Below, in pieces: positions 1 through 7,879 of a stretch of 37,175 nt of DNA. The notes beneath the pieces were generated by a model that saw nothing but the letters and a program-made list of their open reading frames with translations, was not told the origin of the DNA and ran no database searches. The stretch lies in NCBI GenBank assembly GCA_031549185.1, contig JAVBQG010000036.1:1-37175 (forward strand), in the 5' to 3' direction. A program made the position numbers and the translations under genes. Numbering within the stretch: position 1 is the first letter of the stretch; every line of letters starts with the position of its first letter. This DNA is from JAVBQG01 sp031549185 (GTDB lineage Bacteria > Synergistota > Synergistia > Synergistales > Synergistaceae).

Positions 1-627
1 GAGGAGCTCCGCCTTACCTCCGGTACCGACACCGACACCGACGTCCAGACGTACGGTATCTATGCCGGCTACAGCTTCACCCCCAACATTCAGTTGAAGG
101 GCGTCTACTACATGCAGAACCAGGGCGACACGGTTGCCGCATTCATGTCCACGGTTGACGGCGACTACGACGACAGCGCAAATCAGTGGAAGGTCATCCT
201 CGACGTCAATCAGGACGCGCTGAAGTTCACGAACCTCTGGATCGAGTACGGCCAGATGGACAACAACTTCGTCCATAACCGCTTCAACGGCCAGGACGGC
301 CGCGGCTTGATGCCGTACGCGGGCTTCGGCGCTGACGTGCTCGCCAACAGACCGCACAACACCAACACCTCCAAGGTCTGGGGCGTTCGCGCGGAACAGC
401 AGTGGAACGACAAGTGGCGCACCTACGGCCGTTACTTCAGCGTCGACTACGACACGAACTACCTCGACGACGCGACCAACTGGAGCCTCGGCGTCGGCTA
501 TCGCATCAGCCCGGCGGTCGAGTTCGAGCTCGCGTACGACAAGATCGACTACGGCGACGGCAACCCGACGGGTTTCAGGAACGGCGACGACAACGTCATC
601 CGTTTCCGCACCTTCGTATCGTTCTAA
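1..627 (+). CDS. Outer-membrane porin, C-terminal part (5' end outside window)
   Basis: The frame is open from base 1, so this is the last 208 residues of a larger protein. The segment is rich in Asp, Asn, Gly, Tyr and Trp and shows alternating aromatic/polar strands (for example YGIYAGYSF and WSLGVGYRI). It ends RFRTFVSF with a terminal Phe, the usual beta-signal recognised by the BAM complex. That pattern fits an outer-membrane beta-barrel; in Synergistota such porins usually carry an N-terminal S-layer-homology domain, which would lie outside this window. An early Thr/Asp repeat (TDTDTD) probably sits in a loop. The role would be passive solute diffusion, but substrate specificity cannot be read. 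An intrinsic terminator follows directly, so it is the last gene of its transcript. Confidence 0.8.
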   Translation, partial: EELRLTSGTDTDTDVQTYGIYAGYSFTPNIQLKGVYYMQNQGDTVAAFMSTVDGDYDDSANQWKVILDVNQDALKFTNLWIEYGQMDNNFVHNRFNGQDGRGLMPYAGFGADVLANRPHNTNTSKVWGVRAEQQWNDKWRTYGRYFSVDYDTNYLDDATNWSLGVGYRISPAVEFELAYDKIDYGDGNPTGFRNGDDNVIRFRTFVSF

Positions 628-660
628 CTCAGCTTCTAGCTTAACGTACCACCTATAAAC

Positions 661-700
661 ACGCAAAAGAGAGGGCCTCGCGCCCTCTCTTTTGTGTTCC
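661..700 (+). terminator. Intrinsic terminator after porin gene
   Basis: A perfect 12-bp stem (665-676 with 682-693) encloses a 5-nt loop and ends in a T-rich arm. The opposite arm starts with a run of A, so it can also work for the converging surE operon ending at 736. Confidence 0.85.
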
Positions 701-735
701 TCGTTCACACATCGTTCTTTCAGCCTCTATAACTT

Positions 736-1536
736 TTACTTCTTTCCTATCCCCGCTCCCAATTGAACCTCCGCGCCCTCCGCCCTCATGCTCTCCAGCA
801 GTGTGTATTGCGTCATATCCATGTGAACCGGCGTCACGGAAATATACCCCTGCGCCACTGCGGTTACATCGGCCCCCTCTTCGAGAACGTCGTCGATCTT
901 TCCGGCGATCCAATAGCAGTCCTTACCGTGCGGGTCCTTCATGCAGGTAAATTTTTCCGTATACCGTCGAATGCCGCGCCTTGTCAGCTGAAAACCCTTG
1001 ATCTCCGTCAAGGGCTTGTTGGGCACATTGACGTTGAGCAGCGTCCCCTCCGGCAACGGATTTTTTTCCACATAGTTCAGCACCGCCATCGCGGCGACCG
1101 CCGCCGTCGTGTTGTGTTTTGCGCTATCCGTCGGTTCGCTGGCGAGGGAGATCGCCAGTGACGGCCTGCCCAGAACGACCCCCTCCATGGCGGCGCACAC
1201 GGTACCGGAATACGTGACGTCGTCTCCCAGGTTCGGCCCCTGATTGATGCCAGATATGACGAAATCGACCTGCGGAAACAGCAGGTCGAGCCCAATCGTC
1301 ACGCAATCGGTCGGCGTCCCGTCACAGGAGTACGCGGGGGCAATGTCGGGAAAAACACCACGCTCCATCAAGTGGACGCGCACCGGCTTTGTCACCGTAA
1401 TCGCATGCCCCATACCACTGCGCTCCCGGTCGGGAGCGACGACGGCAGCGAGTTTGCCTTTGTCGGCCAGGATCTTCGCGAGCGTCTGGATACCGGCAGA
1501 GATCACGCCGTCATCGTTCGTCAAAAGAATTTTCAT
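736..1536 (-). CDS. surE: 5'/3'-nucleotidase SurE
   Basis: This 266-residue protein is a normal-length SurE, a divalent-metal-dependent survival phosphatase acting on nucleoside monophosphates (in some species also on short polyphosphate). The N-terminus MKILLTNDDG carries the metal-binding Asp pair (D8, D9). The family blocks APDRERSGMGHAIT, SCDGTPTDCV and ISGINQGPNLGDD are all present. A good Shine-Dalgarno (GAGGAGGT) lies 11 nt before the ATG. It is the last gene of a minus-strand run uvrD - coaE::cutA - M50 protease - surE, only 16 nt after the M50 stop codon, so co-transcription is likely. Confidence 0.95.
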   Translation of the reverse strand: MKILLTNDDGVISAGIQTLAKILADKGKLAAVVAPDRERSGMGHAITVTKPVRVHLMERGVFPDIAPAYSCDGTPTDCVTIGLDLLFPQVDFVISGINQGPNLGDDVTYSGTVCAAMEGVVLGRPSLAISLASEPTDSAKHNTTAAVAAMAVLNYVEKNPLPEGTLLNVNVPNKPLTEIKGFQLTRRGIRRYTEKFTCMKDPHGKDCYWIAGKIDDVLEEGADVTAVAQGYISVTPVHMDMTQYTLLESMRAEGAEVQLGAGIGKK

Positions 1537-1552
1537 CTACATTTTTACCTCC

Positions 1553-2185
1553 TCAGAACTGAAAGAGAAAGAGCATGAGCAGAAAACGCATGATCGGCTC
1601 CATGATGACGGAAATCACACCGGAGAATGCGAGAATCAAAATGATAATCATGCCGTATTGTTCCAGAAAAAAAAACGTCCGCATCGCCGAGGGGGGGAGC
1701 ATGACGGCCAGAACCTTCGAGCCGTCGAGCGGTGGAATCGGGATCAGATTGAACACACCGAGCCCGATATTCACGCCGAGCAGCGTGAACATGAATTGTT
1801 GCAAAGCCCAGTGCCCCAGGAAAAAAGAGGGGAAAAGCCTGATCAATACCCCGCAGGCGAGGGCGGTCAGAAAATTCCCGGCCGCTCCGGCGAGGCTGAC
1901 GAGCGCGATGTCCCTGCGCGGGTTCTTGAAGTACCGCGAGTTGATCGGCACGGGCTTCGCCCACCCGAAGTGCAAAAAGATCAACATCAGCGTGCCGATT
2001 GGATCGAGGTGAGCCAACGGGTTCAGCGAAAGCCTCCCTTGTGCCGCGGCCGTGCGATCGCCGAGTTTGAAGGCCACCCAGCCGTGACAGAACTCGTGAA
2101 ACGAGAGGGCCCACAGCACAGCGGGCAACGTCAGGAGAAGGCTCGCCATCCCCTCGGGGGTAAACAGTCTGGATATGGATCCCAT
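1553..2185 (-). CDS. Site-2-protease-like M50 family membrane metalloprotease
   Basis: This 210-residue protein is hydrophobic with about five to six membrane segments. The zinc motif HEFCH is at residues 30-34 and the second family motif, LIPIPPLDGSKV, supplies the third metal ligand (Asp) in a later helix. The LNPLAHLDPIGT block is typical of the short YwhC/SpoIVFB-like M50 group without PDZ domain. Such proteases cut transmembrane or membrane-proximal substrates; the substrate here is unknown. It lies 27 nt downstream of the coaE-cutA fusion and 16 nt upstream of surE in the same orientation, as part of a tight operon. The ATG at 2185 has a modest purine-rich ribosome site. Confidence 0.9.
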   Translation of the reverse strand: MGSISRLFTPEGMASLLLTLPAVLWALSFHEFCHGWVAFKLGDRTAAAQGRLSLNPLAHLDPIGTLMLIFLHFGWAKPVPINSRYFKNPRRDIALVSLAGAAGNFLTALACGVLIRLFPSFFLGHWALQQFMFTLLGVNIGLGVFNLIPIPPLDGSKVLAVMLPPSAMRTFFFLEQYGMIIILILAFSGVISVIMEPIMRFLLMLFLFQF

Positions 2186-2212
2186 GGTATCACTCTTCTT
2201 TCTTGTTATTGC

Positions 2213-3097
2213 CTATTCGCACGACTCAACCACCCACCGCAGGGTGGCGGCGTCTGCGCCGCAAATATCCCTCGCCGTAATGGCGGGCAGCTCGTATGAA
2301 TGATTGGCCTTGATGCACTGTATCGCCTTTCGCATCGCGGCCTCCGTCGTCTTGCAGAGGAGCGACCACTCGGTCGAGGTCTCGACGCGCCTGCGCCATC
2401 GATAGCAGCTCTTGACCTCTTCGATGTTCGCGCAGGCCACCAGCCTGTTTTCGACCAGAATATGCGCAAGTTTCTCCGCTTCCGCAAAGGAGGCGCAGAA
2501 CGTCACGACCTCCCGCACACTCGACATTGCCAGAAACATGCGTCCCGTGCGCTCCGCCCGTTCGCCCCACGACTCGAGGGTCGAATCGTTGTTCATGACC
2601 AGATCGGCCATCTCCTGCTTTCTGGCGGAATCGAGCAAAAAACGCTCGCGGCGTTTTATTTCGCCATCGCCCCAACCGCGCACCCGGTTCCGCTGCAAGC
2701 GGCTCTTCTCCGGCGCCGTGGCATACACGACATAGTCGATCCAATCGTGCCTGCCCGCCTCGAAGAGCAGCTGTATTTCCGCCACAATCCACCCTCGGAG
2801 CGAGGTGGCCTCTCTCGTCAGATCGACCCTCGTGCCGGGATGGACCAAGTTAATCATATACCGGTATTCCGTCTCGTCCGCAAACGCGATCTCCGCGATT
2901 TTCGCGAAATTTACGCCTTCGTCGCGCAGCATATCGCTCCCCCAGCGGCTCGCCGCTTTCTCCCGTATCTCTGGTTTGAGCCACTGTCGTTTCGCCACGG
3001 CGTCCGCGTCGATCACATGCGCGCCGAGCGCGCGCCATGCGCCTGCCAACGTGCTTTTACCAGCGCCAACGTCCCCCGTGAGACCCACGACGAACAT
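2213..3097 (-). CDS. coaE: Dephospho-CoA kinase fused to a CutA1-like domain
   Basis: This 294-residue protein joins two domains. Residues 1 to about 195 are dephospho-CoA kinase (last step of CoA synthesis: ATP-dependent phosphorylation of the ribose 3'-OH), with Walker A GDVGAGKST at 8-16, a following HVIDADAVAK block, and LLFEAG/DYVVYATAPEKSRLQR blocks. Residues about 195-294 match CutA1 (divalent-ion-tolerance, trimeric PII-like fold): REVVTFCASFAEAEKLAHIL, VACANIEEVKSCYRW, and a C-terminal AITARDICGADAATLRWV. CutA1 and CoaE are normally separate genes. The start chosen is the ATG at 3097 because GGAGGAGGT lies at ideal distance; the gene begins inside the 3' end of the upstream helicase gene (41-nt overlap), suggesting translational coupling. 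No stop or frameshift separates the domains. Confidence 0.92.
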   Translation of the reverse strand: MFVVGLTGDVGAGKSTLAGAWRALGAHVIDADAVAKRQWLKPEIREKAASRWGSDMLRDEGVNFAKIAEIAFADETEYRYMINLVHPGTRVDLTREATSLRGWIVAEIQLLFEAGRHDWIDYVVYATAPEKSRLQRNRVRGWGDGEIKRRERFLLDSARKQEMADLVMNNDSTLESWGERAERTGRMFLAMSSVREVVTFCASFAEAEKLAHILVENRLVACANIEEVKSCYRWRRRVETSTEWSLLCKTTEAAMRKAIQCIKANHSYELPAITARDICGADAATLRWVVESCE

Positions 3098-5033
3098 CAA
3101 AGGCACCTCCTCCGACCCCGCGCGTACGATCGTCCACTTCCGTACACGCGTCGGGCAACTCGAATATGAAACGCGAGAACGGCGCTCGCTGAAACCCCCC
3201 GAAGATCATCCGGCTGGCGACGCCGGAGAGATAAAGCCGCTCCTCCGCACGCGTCATCCCGACGTAACAGAGCCGGCGCTCCTCCTCCAAACCGCCCGGT
3301 TCGTCGACCGCGCGCGCGCTGGGAAAAATCCCCTCCTCCAGACCGACCAGAAAGACGACAGGGAACTCGAGTCCCTTGGCCGCGTGGAGCGTGAGCAGGT
3401 TCACGCGCGACTCCTCACGGTCGTCAACCTCCTGATCCGTGAAGAGCGCGACCTCGGAGAGGATCTCCGCGATCGTCCCCTCCTCGGGCATGATCGAGAG
3501 AAGTTCCTGAATATTTTCCAGCCGCTCCTCCCAGTCCTCGGAGCACTCCTCTCGGAGGTAGCCCTCGTAGCCGCCATTATAAAGGATAAAATCGATGATG
3601 CGATGAAGGTCGTCGTCGCGAGACAGGATCCCCTGCATCAGATCCGCCAGCTCCTCCGCACCGCTCGCGGCCTTGCCCTTGAGGGGCGGCGCGCTTTTCA
3701 TCTCGCTCCAGATCTCCCCCGGTTCGCCCTGCGCGAACGTAAGATAGTCGGCCAGATCGGAAAGGCCCTTCTTGCCGAGCCCGCGTGTCGGGACGTTGCC
3801 GATCCGCTCCAACGCCGTCCGGTCCTTCGGGTTTATGGCCAGACGGAGCATACAGACGATATCCTTCACCTCTCGCCTCTCGTAAAACGCGACGCCGCGC
3901 ACGATCCGATACGGTATGCCGCGTTCGAGCAACATCTGCTCGTACCCGCGGGAGAGAGCGTTCATCCGATAGAGGATCGTCATCTCCCTGTAGTTGTACC
4001 CTTCATCGCGCAAGGACTCGATCTCGTCCGCAATGAAAGCAGCCTCCTCGATGTCGTTTTTCGCGAGCAACAGCTTGATCTTGCGCCCCGCCTCCTCCGA
4101 GGTCCAGAGGTTTTTCTCCATGCGCTCGCAGTTGTTTCTGATCACCGCGTTCGCACCGTTCAGGATGTTGCTCGTCGAGCGATAATTCTGGTCGAGCACG
4201 ACGACGCGTGCGCCGGGAAAGTCGTCCTCGAAGCGCAGGATCAGCGACATGTCCGCACCGCGCCAGCCGTAGATCGACTGATCCGGGTCGCCCACGACCA
4301 TCAGCCGCCCAGCGTCGCCCGCCAGCTCGCGCAGAAGCAGATACTGTGGCGCGTTCACGTCCTGATATTCGTCGACCAGGATCCACTCGACGTGCGAGCG
4401 CTCCTTTTCGAGCAGCAAAGGGTTCGTCTTCAGAAAATGCAGCGGCAGGATCATCAGGTCGTCGAAGTCGAGCGCGCCCTGCCGCGTCAACTCCTTCTGG
4501 TAGCGCTCGTACACGTCGCGCCACTTCTCCGCGACGTCGGGTTCGAGCGTAAGGGGGTCGGCTCCGGCCTTGGCCTTCGAGATCACGTCGATCATCCACG
4601 ACACGTCGTACCGCTTCGTGTCGATGTCGAATTCCTTCATGATTCGCTTGATCAGGTTGCGCGTGTCCCCGCGGTCGAAGATGACGAACGATCCCGGGTA
4701 ACCCATCGCCTTCAGCATATCCGCGTTGCGATGGAGAAAGCGCAGGCCGTAGGAGTGAAAGGTCGAGACCTGCATTCCGTGCAGGTCTTCGCCCACGATG
4801 CTCTTCACGCGATCGAGCATCTCGCGCGCCGCCTTGTTTGTAAAGGTCAGCGCCAGAATACGATAGGGGCGAACGCCCTTCTTCCGAATCAGATATGCGA
4901 TCTTGGTGGCAAGTACGCGCGTTTTGCCGCTGCCCGCGCCCGCTAGCACCAGTTCGGGGCCGTCGCACCACTCCACCGCCTCGACCTGTCGCGGGTTAAG
5001 CGTCTTCAAAGTATCAAAAAACGATTGCGTCAT
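3057..5033 (-). CDS. UvrD/PcrA-like superfamily 1 DNA helicase
   Basis: This roughly 658-residue ATP-dependent 3'-5' DNA helicase is likely used in repair and replication-conflict resolution. Visible motifs in order: Q motif LNPRQVEAVEW, Walker A GAGSGKT (32-38), LALTFTNKAAREM (Ia), QVSTFHSYGLRFL, LVDEYQDVNAPQ (II), VVGDPDQSIYGWRGA (III), LDQNYRST (IV), TLHAAKGLEFPVVFLVG (V) and EEERRLCYVGMTRAEERLYL (VI). The C-terminus ends soon after motif VI, so the PcrA/UvrD Tudor-like RNA-polymerase-binding tail is missing or very divergent. The start is ATG 5033 (AGGA about 10 nt upstream); ATG 5039, and less well 5087, are alternatives. It heads the coaE::cutA-M50-surE operon. Confidence 0.93.
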   Translation of the reverse strand: MTQSFFDTLKTLNPRQVEAVEWCDGPELVLAGAGSGKTRVLATKIAYLIRKKGVRPYRILALTFTNKAAREMLDRVKSIVGEDLHGMQVSTFHSYGLRFLHRNADMLKAMGYPGSFVIFDRGDTRNLIKRIMKEFDIDTKRYDVSWMIDVISKAKAGADPLTLEPDVAEKWRDVYERYQKELTRQGALDFDDLMILPLHFLKTNPLLLEKERSHVEWILVDEYQDVNAPQYLLLRELAGDAGRLMVVGDPDQSIYGWRGADMSLILRFEDDFPGARVVVLDQNYRSTSNILNGANAVIRNNCERMEKNLWTSEEAGRKIKLLLAKNDIEEAAFIADEIESLRDEGYNYREMTILYRMNALSRGYEQMLLERGIPYRIVRGVAFYERREVKDIVCMLRLAINPKDRTALERIGNVPTRGLGKKGLSDLADYLTFAQGEPGEIWSEMKSAPPLKGKAASGAEELADLMQGILSRDDDLHRIIDFILYNGGYEGYLREECSEDWEERLENIQELLSIMPEEGTIAEILSEVALFTDQEVDDREESRVNLLTLHAAKGLEFPVVFLVGLEEGIFPSARAVDEPGGLEEERRLCYVGMTRAEERLYLSGVASRMIFGGFQRAPFSRFIFELPDACTEVDDRTRGVGGGAFDVRRGSHGGRWRW

Positions 5034-5063
5034 TCGCATCCCGTCCTGCCAGATATAGATATA

Positions 5064-5101
5064 ATAAAGAATAAAGGGAAGGGGCACAGGGCCACCTTCC
5101 C
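5064..5101 (-). terminator. Intrinsic terminator after hpf
   Basis: Read on the minus strand, GGGAAGG-(T)-GGC pairs with GCC-CCTTCCC around a 5-nt loop, with one bulged T, and is followed by TTTATTCTTT. It separates hpf from the helicase operon. Confidence 0.75.
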
Positions 5102-5151
5102 CGTTGTCCTACCGCCGCTCGGGCGTGTCGTCCCGCCCAGGCTCTCCCCGT

Positions 5152-5700
5152 TTACTCCTGCGGTTCCAGCAGGCCGTAGCCGCCATCGCGCCTGCGATAG
5201 ACGACGTTGAATTCCCCACTGTCCCCGTTGCGGAAGACGAAGAAATTGTGCCCGAGCAGATCCATCTGTCGGGTCGCCTCCGCCGGCAGCATCACCGTCA
5301 CCGGGAAGCGTTTCCTCTTCACGATGTCGTGCGAACTGACGTCATCCTGATCCCTGTAATCCTCGAAGATGTTCGCGGGAAGATCGAAGGATATGTCGTG
5401 CGTCTTGATATGCGTGCGATCCTTCAGATAATCCTTGTGCCGCTTCACCTGGCGCTCGATGTTCTTCAGCGATTTTTCGAACGCCTTGCGCATATCCGGG
5501 GCGTAGTCCTCTCCCCTCATGGTCAGACCATTTACGTCGGCCGTAATTTCCACGATGTTCATGCCGCGTTTGTGGTCGAGCACAACCTGAACGTCGGCGA
5601 TCTTATGGAAAAATTTCTCGATCTTCGAGAGCTTTTTCTCCATCAGATCCTTTGTGTCTTCGGATACATCCACATTGCGAGTGACGAAACGCACTTCCAT
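5152..5700 (-). CDS. hpf: Long-form ribosome hibernation promoting factor
   Basis: This 182-residue protein is the long HPF type, which binds the 30S A/P-site region and dimerises ribosomes into 100S particles in slow growth. The N-terminal S30AE domain (about 1-100) begins MEVRFVTRNVDV and includes the basic FEKSLKNIERQVKRHKDYL helix. The C-terminal dimerisation domain (about 125-182) has the hallmark IVKRKRFPVTVM...EATRQMDLLGHNFFVFRN...VVYRRRDGGYGLLEP. The ATG at 5700 has an excellent AGGAGGGG ribosome site; in-frame codons upstream are not supported. It is monocistronic: its own strong promoter lies at 5751-5779 and a terminator follows. Confidence 0.95.
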   Translation of the reverse strand: MEVRFVTRNVDVSEDTKDLMEKKLSKIEKFFHKIADVQVVLDHKRGMNIVEITADVNGLTMRGEDYAPDMRKAFEKSLKNIERQVKRHKDYLKDRTHIKTHDISFDLPANIFEDYRDQDDVSSHDIVKRKRFPVTVMLPAEATRQMDLLGHNFFVFRNGDSGEFNVVYRRRDGGYGLLEPQE

Positions 5701-5750
5701 AGCCACCCCTCCTGTTCTGAGTTTCAACGTCTTTGCCGTGCCCTGGGTCG

Positions 5751-5779
5751 ATTGTAGCATCAGTTTTTCTACGAGACAA
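5751..5779 (-). promoter_or_regulatory. Sigma70-type promoter for hpf
   Basis: On the minus strand TTGTCT is separated by 17 nt from TACAAT, preceded by TGC (extended -10). The predicted start lies about 45 nt before the hpf ATG. It is divergent from the aminotransferase promoter. Confidence 0.75.
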
Positions 5780-5793
5780 TGATGCACTCGGCA

Positions 5794-5822
5794 TTGTTGC
5801 GAAGTAAAAACTCACTTATAAT
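5794..5822 (+). promoter_or_regulatory. Sigma70-type promoter for aminotransferase-LUD operon
   Basis: TTGTTG is followed after 17 nt by a perfect TATAAT (5817-5822). The predicted start is about 35 nt before the TTG start codon at 5865. Confidence 0.75.
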
Positions 5823-5864
5823 AAAACCTCCATATTCCCACACGCGAGAGGAGCTGTATTTTAT

Positions 5865-7028
5865 TTGAAGATCTCGAAGAGAGCCATGAACATTCAGGAA
5901 TCGGCGACGCTCGCCGTTTCTGCAAAGGCAAAAGAGCTGAAAGCAGCGGGAAAACCGGTGCTCTCCTTCAGCGCGGGCGAACCGGATTTCGTATCGCCGC
6001 AGGCGGCGCTCGACGCGGCGCGCAAGGCAATCGACAGAGGCGAGACGCATTACACCGCCAACTCCGGCATACCGGAGCTGAAAGCCGCCGTCAAGAATTA
6101 TTACAAAACCCGCTTCGATCTCGAGTACGCTCCCGCGGAGATCATCGTAGCCAGCGGCGCCAAGCCGCTGATCTACGAGGCGGTGCAAGTACTGGTCGAC
6201 CCCGGCGACGAAGTGCTGCTTTTCGCCCCCGCGTGGGTGAGCTATGTCGAGCAGATCAATCTCGCCGAGGGCAAGGCCGTCGTCGTCGAGACGACTGACA
6301 CGGACTTCGTGCCGACGAGAGAAGCGATCGAGAAATGCCTGACGCCAAAAACAGTCGGCATGATCGTCAACACACCAAATAATCCGACCGGCGCCATCTA
6401 CGACGAGCGCACTCTCAAAATACTCGCCGAGATCGCGAAAGAGAAGGACCTTTGGATCATCTTCGACGAGATTTACGAACGCCTCGCCTACGGCGACGCG
6501 AGGCACGTCAACATTCTGAACGTGGCGCCGGAGATTCACGACAGAGTGTTGCTCGTCAACGGCGTCAGCAAGGCGTACTGTATGACCGGCTGGCGTATCG
6601 GCTACGCCCTCGGCCCCAGAGAGATCATCGCCAAAATCGACTCGATCCAGAGCCACCTCACGTCGAACGCCTCCTCCATCGCGCAGTGGGCGTCCGTCGG
6701 AGCCATCAACGGGGCGGAGGCCGATGTCGAGATCTGCCGCGCCGCCTTCGAAAAACGCCGCGACCTGATCTACGATCTGATCTCCGACATCCCCGGCCTG
6801 AAACTCGCCAAACCGGCCGGCGCGTTCTACGCCTTCGTCGACGTGCGCGGCACGAAAATCTCCGACGACGTCGCGTTCTGCACGCGCCTCCTGGAGGACG
6901 AATACGTAGCGGCGGTCCCAGGAGAGGCCTTCTTCGCGCCCGGTTTCGTACGCATGTCGTACGCCTGTTCCGAGGACGACATCAGAGAGGGCATGGAACG
7001 CTTGAAAGAATTCGTAGCGTCACTTTAA
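5865..7028 (+). CDS. Class I aspartate-type aminotransferase (PLP)
   Basis: This 387-residue fold-type I aminotransferase of the thermophile/Bacillus AspC (subgroup Ib) type probably transfers the amino group between aspartate (or another amino acid) and 2-oxoglutarate. Visible motifs: SFSAGEPDF near the N-terminus, VASGAKPLI, VNTPNNPTGAIYD, IIFDEIYERLAY, the Schiff-base lysine K236 in NGVSKAYCMTGWRIGY, and a late Arg in GFVRMSYA. The TTG start at 5865 is preferred over ATG 5886 because the leading MKISKRAMNIQESATLAV aligns with the family N-terminus and GAGGAG lies 11 nt upstream. The LUD-domain gene starts 14 nt after its stop, so the two form an operon. Substrate specificity is not certain from sequence. 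Confidence 0.92.
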   Translation: MKISKRAMNIQESATLAVSAKAKELKAAGKPVLSFSAGEPDFVSPQAALDAARKAIDRGETHYTANSGIPELKAAVKNYYKTRFDLEYAPAEIIVASGAKPLIYEAVQVLVDPGDEVLLFAPAWVSYVEQINLAEGKAVVVETTDTDFVPTREAIEKCLTPKTVGMIVNTPNNPTGAIYDERTLKILAEIAKEKDLWIIFDEIYERLAYGDARHVNILNVAPEIHDRVLLVNGVSKAYCMTGWRIGYALGPREIIAKIDSIQSHLTSNASSIAQWASVGAINGAEADVEICRAAFEKRRDLIYDLISDIPGLKLAKPAGAFYAFVDVRGTKISDDVAFCTRLLEDEYVAAVPGEAFFAPGFVRMSYACSEDDIREGMERLKEFVASL

Positions 7029-7042
7029 ACGGAGGCGATAAC

Positions 7043-7696
7043 ATGGGAGGCTTCGAAGGACCTGTCAAGGAAGCGAACAAAGCATTGGGCGAGAAACTCT
7101 GCAAATCTCTGCTCGCGAAGGGTTTCAAATCCGCGCAGTACGCCGGAGACGCGGCCGAGGCGGCCGAGATGGCGCTGGCGCTCGTGCCCGAAAAATCCTC
7201 GGTCGGCGTACCGGGCACCGTCACGGTTCGCGACCTGGGCCTGATCGAGGGATTTGCAAAGAAGGGCTGCACCGTCTACCACCACTGGGATCCGAACCTG
7301 CCGCGCGAAAAACGCGGTTCGCGCTACATCGAGGAGAACAACGCCGACTGGTTCGTCACCAGCGCCAACGCCATGACCATCGACGGAAAGATCGTCAACA
7401 TCGACGGCACCGGCAACCGCGTCGCCGCCATGGCCTGGGCGCCCGGAAAAATCCTCTACATCGTCAGCCTCAACAAAGTGGCTCACGACCTCGACAAGGC
7501 GATCGCCAGAGCGCGCGACGCCGCAACCCCGCCAAACGCCGTGCGTGTCGGCTCGAAGCCGCCCTGCACACAGCTGGGGCACTGCGTCGACTGCGACGCC
7601 CCCGACCGCGTCTGCCGCGTCGTCACCATCATGGAGCGAGTCCCCATCGGACGCGAAGCCCACATCATCCTCGTAGGCGAAAGCCTGGGATATTAG
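7043..7696 (+). CDS. LUD-domain protein (LutC/YkgG-like)
   Basis: This 217-residue LUD (DUF162) protein is of the short type common in anaerobes. The family relates to LutC/LutB of lactate oxidation, but this stand-alone form has no proven reaction. Visible features are SSVGVPGTVTVRDLGLIE, WFVTSANAMTIDGKIVNIDGTGNRVAAMAWAP (the most conserved LUD block) and a C-terminal cysteine cluster (PPCTQLGHCVDCDAPDRVCR) that could bind metal or an Fe-S cluster. The ATG at 7043 has a good GGAGGCG ribosome site; the open frame upstream is a shadow of the aminotransferase gene. No lutA/lutB partners are adjacent, which argues against a simple lactate dehydrogenase complex here. Confidence 0.85.
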   Translation: MGGFEGPVKEANKALGEKLCKSLLAKGFKSAQYAGDAAEAAEMALALVPEKSSVGVPGTVTVRDLGLIEGFAKKGCTVYHHWDPNLPREKRGSRYIEENNADWFVTSANAMTIDGKIVNIDGTGNRVAAMAWAPGKILYIVSLNKVAHDLDKAIARARDAATPPNAVRVGSKPPCTQLGHCVDCDAPDRVCRVVTIMERVPIGREAHIILVGESLGY

Positions 7697-7706
7697 GGGC
7701 AAGACC

Positions 7707-7869
7707 GCGGGCTCTGCCCGCACCCGCCAGAGGGCACAGCCCTCTGGGCACCCATCTCTAAAATCAAAGCCCGGTTTTTGCGGCGCGCCGCAAAAACCGG
7801 GCGTTAGGTTTTAAAGTAGTGGGGTGAAGGGGACTGTGTCCCCTTGCGGGGTGTGGGGCGGAGCCCCAC
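7707..7869. repeat. Array of five consecutive perfect hairpins
   Basis: Five perfect inverted repeats follow one another between two convergent genes: 7707-7721 (6-bp arms, 3-nt loop), 7727-7747 (9-bp arms, loop ACA), 7769-7802 (uninterrupted 34-nt palindrome, 17-bp arms), 7827-7845 (8-bp arms, loop TGT) and 7853-7869 (7-bp arms, loop GGA). The first, second, fourth and fifth share a compact design with a 3-nt loop. The 34-nt palindrome may act as a bidirectional terminator but lacks a clear T tract. The regular layout suggests an interspersed palindromic element rather than ordinary terminators; this is inference. Confidence 0.8.
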
Positions 7870-7879
7870 GATCCTGCCT

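Noticed and set aside
2805..4946. Very long plus-strand frame (713 codons)
   Set aside because: Antisense shadow of the helicase and coaE genes in GC-rich DNA; its product has no known family and is full of Arg, His and Pro.
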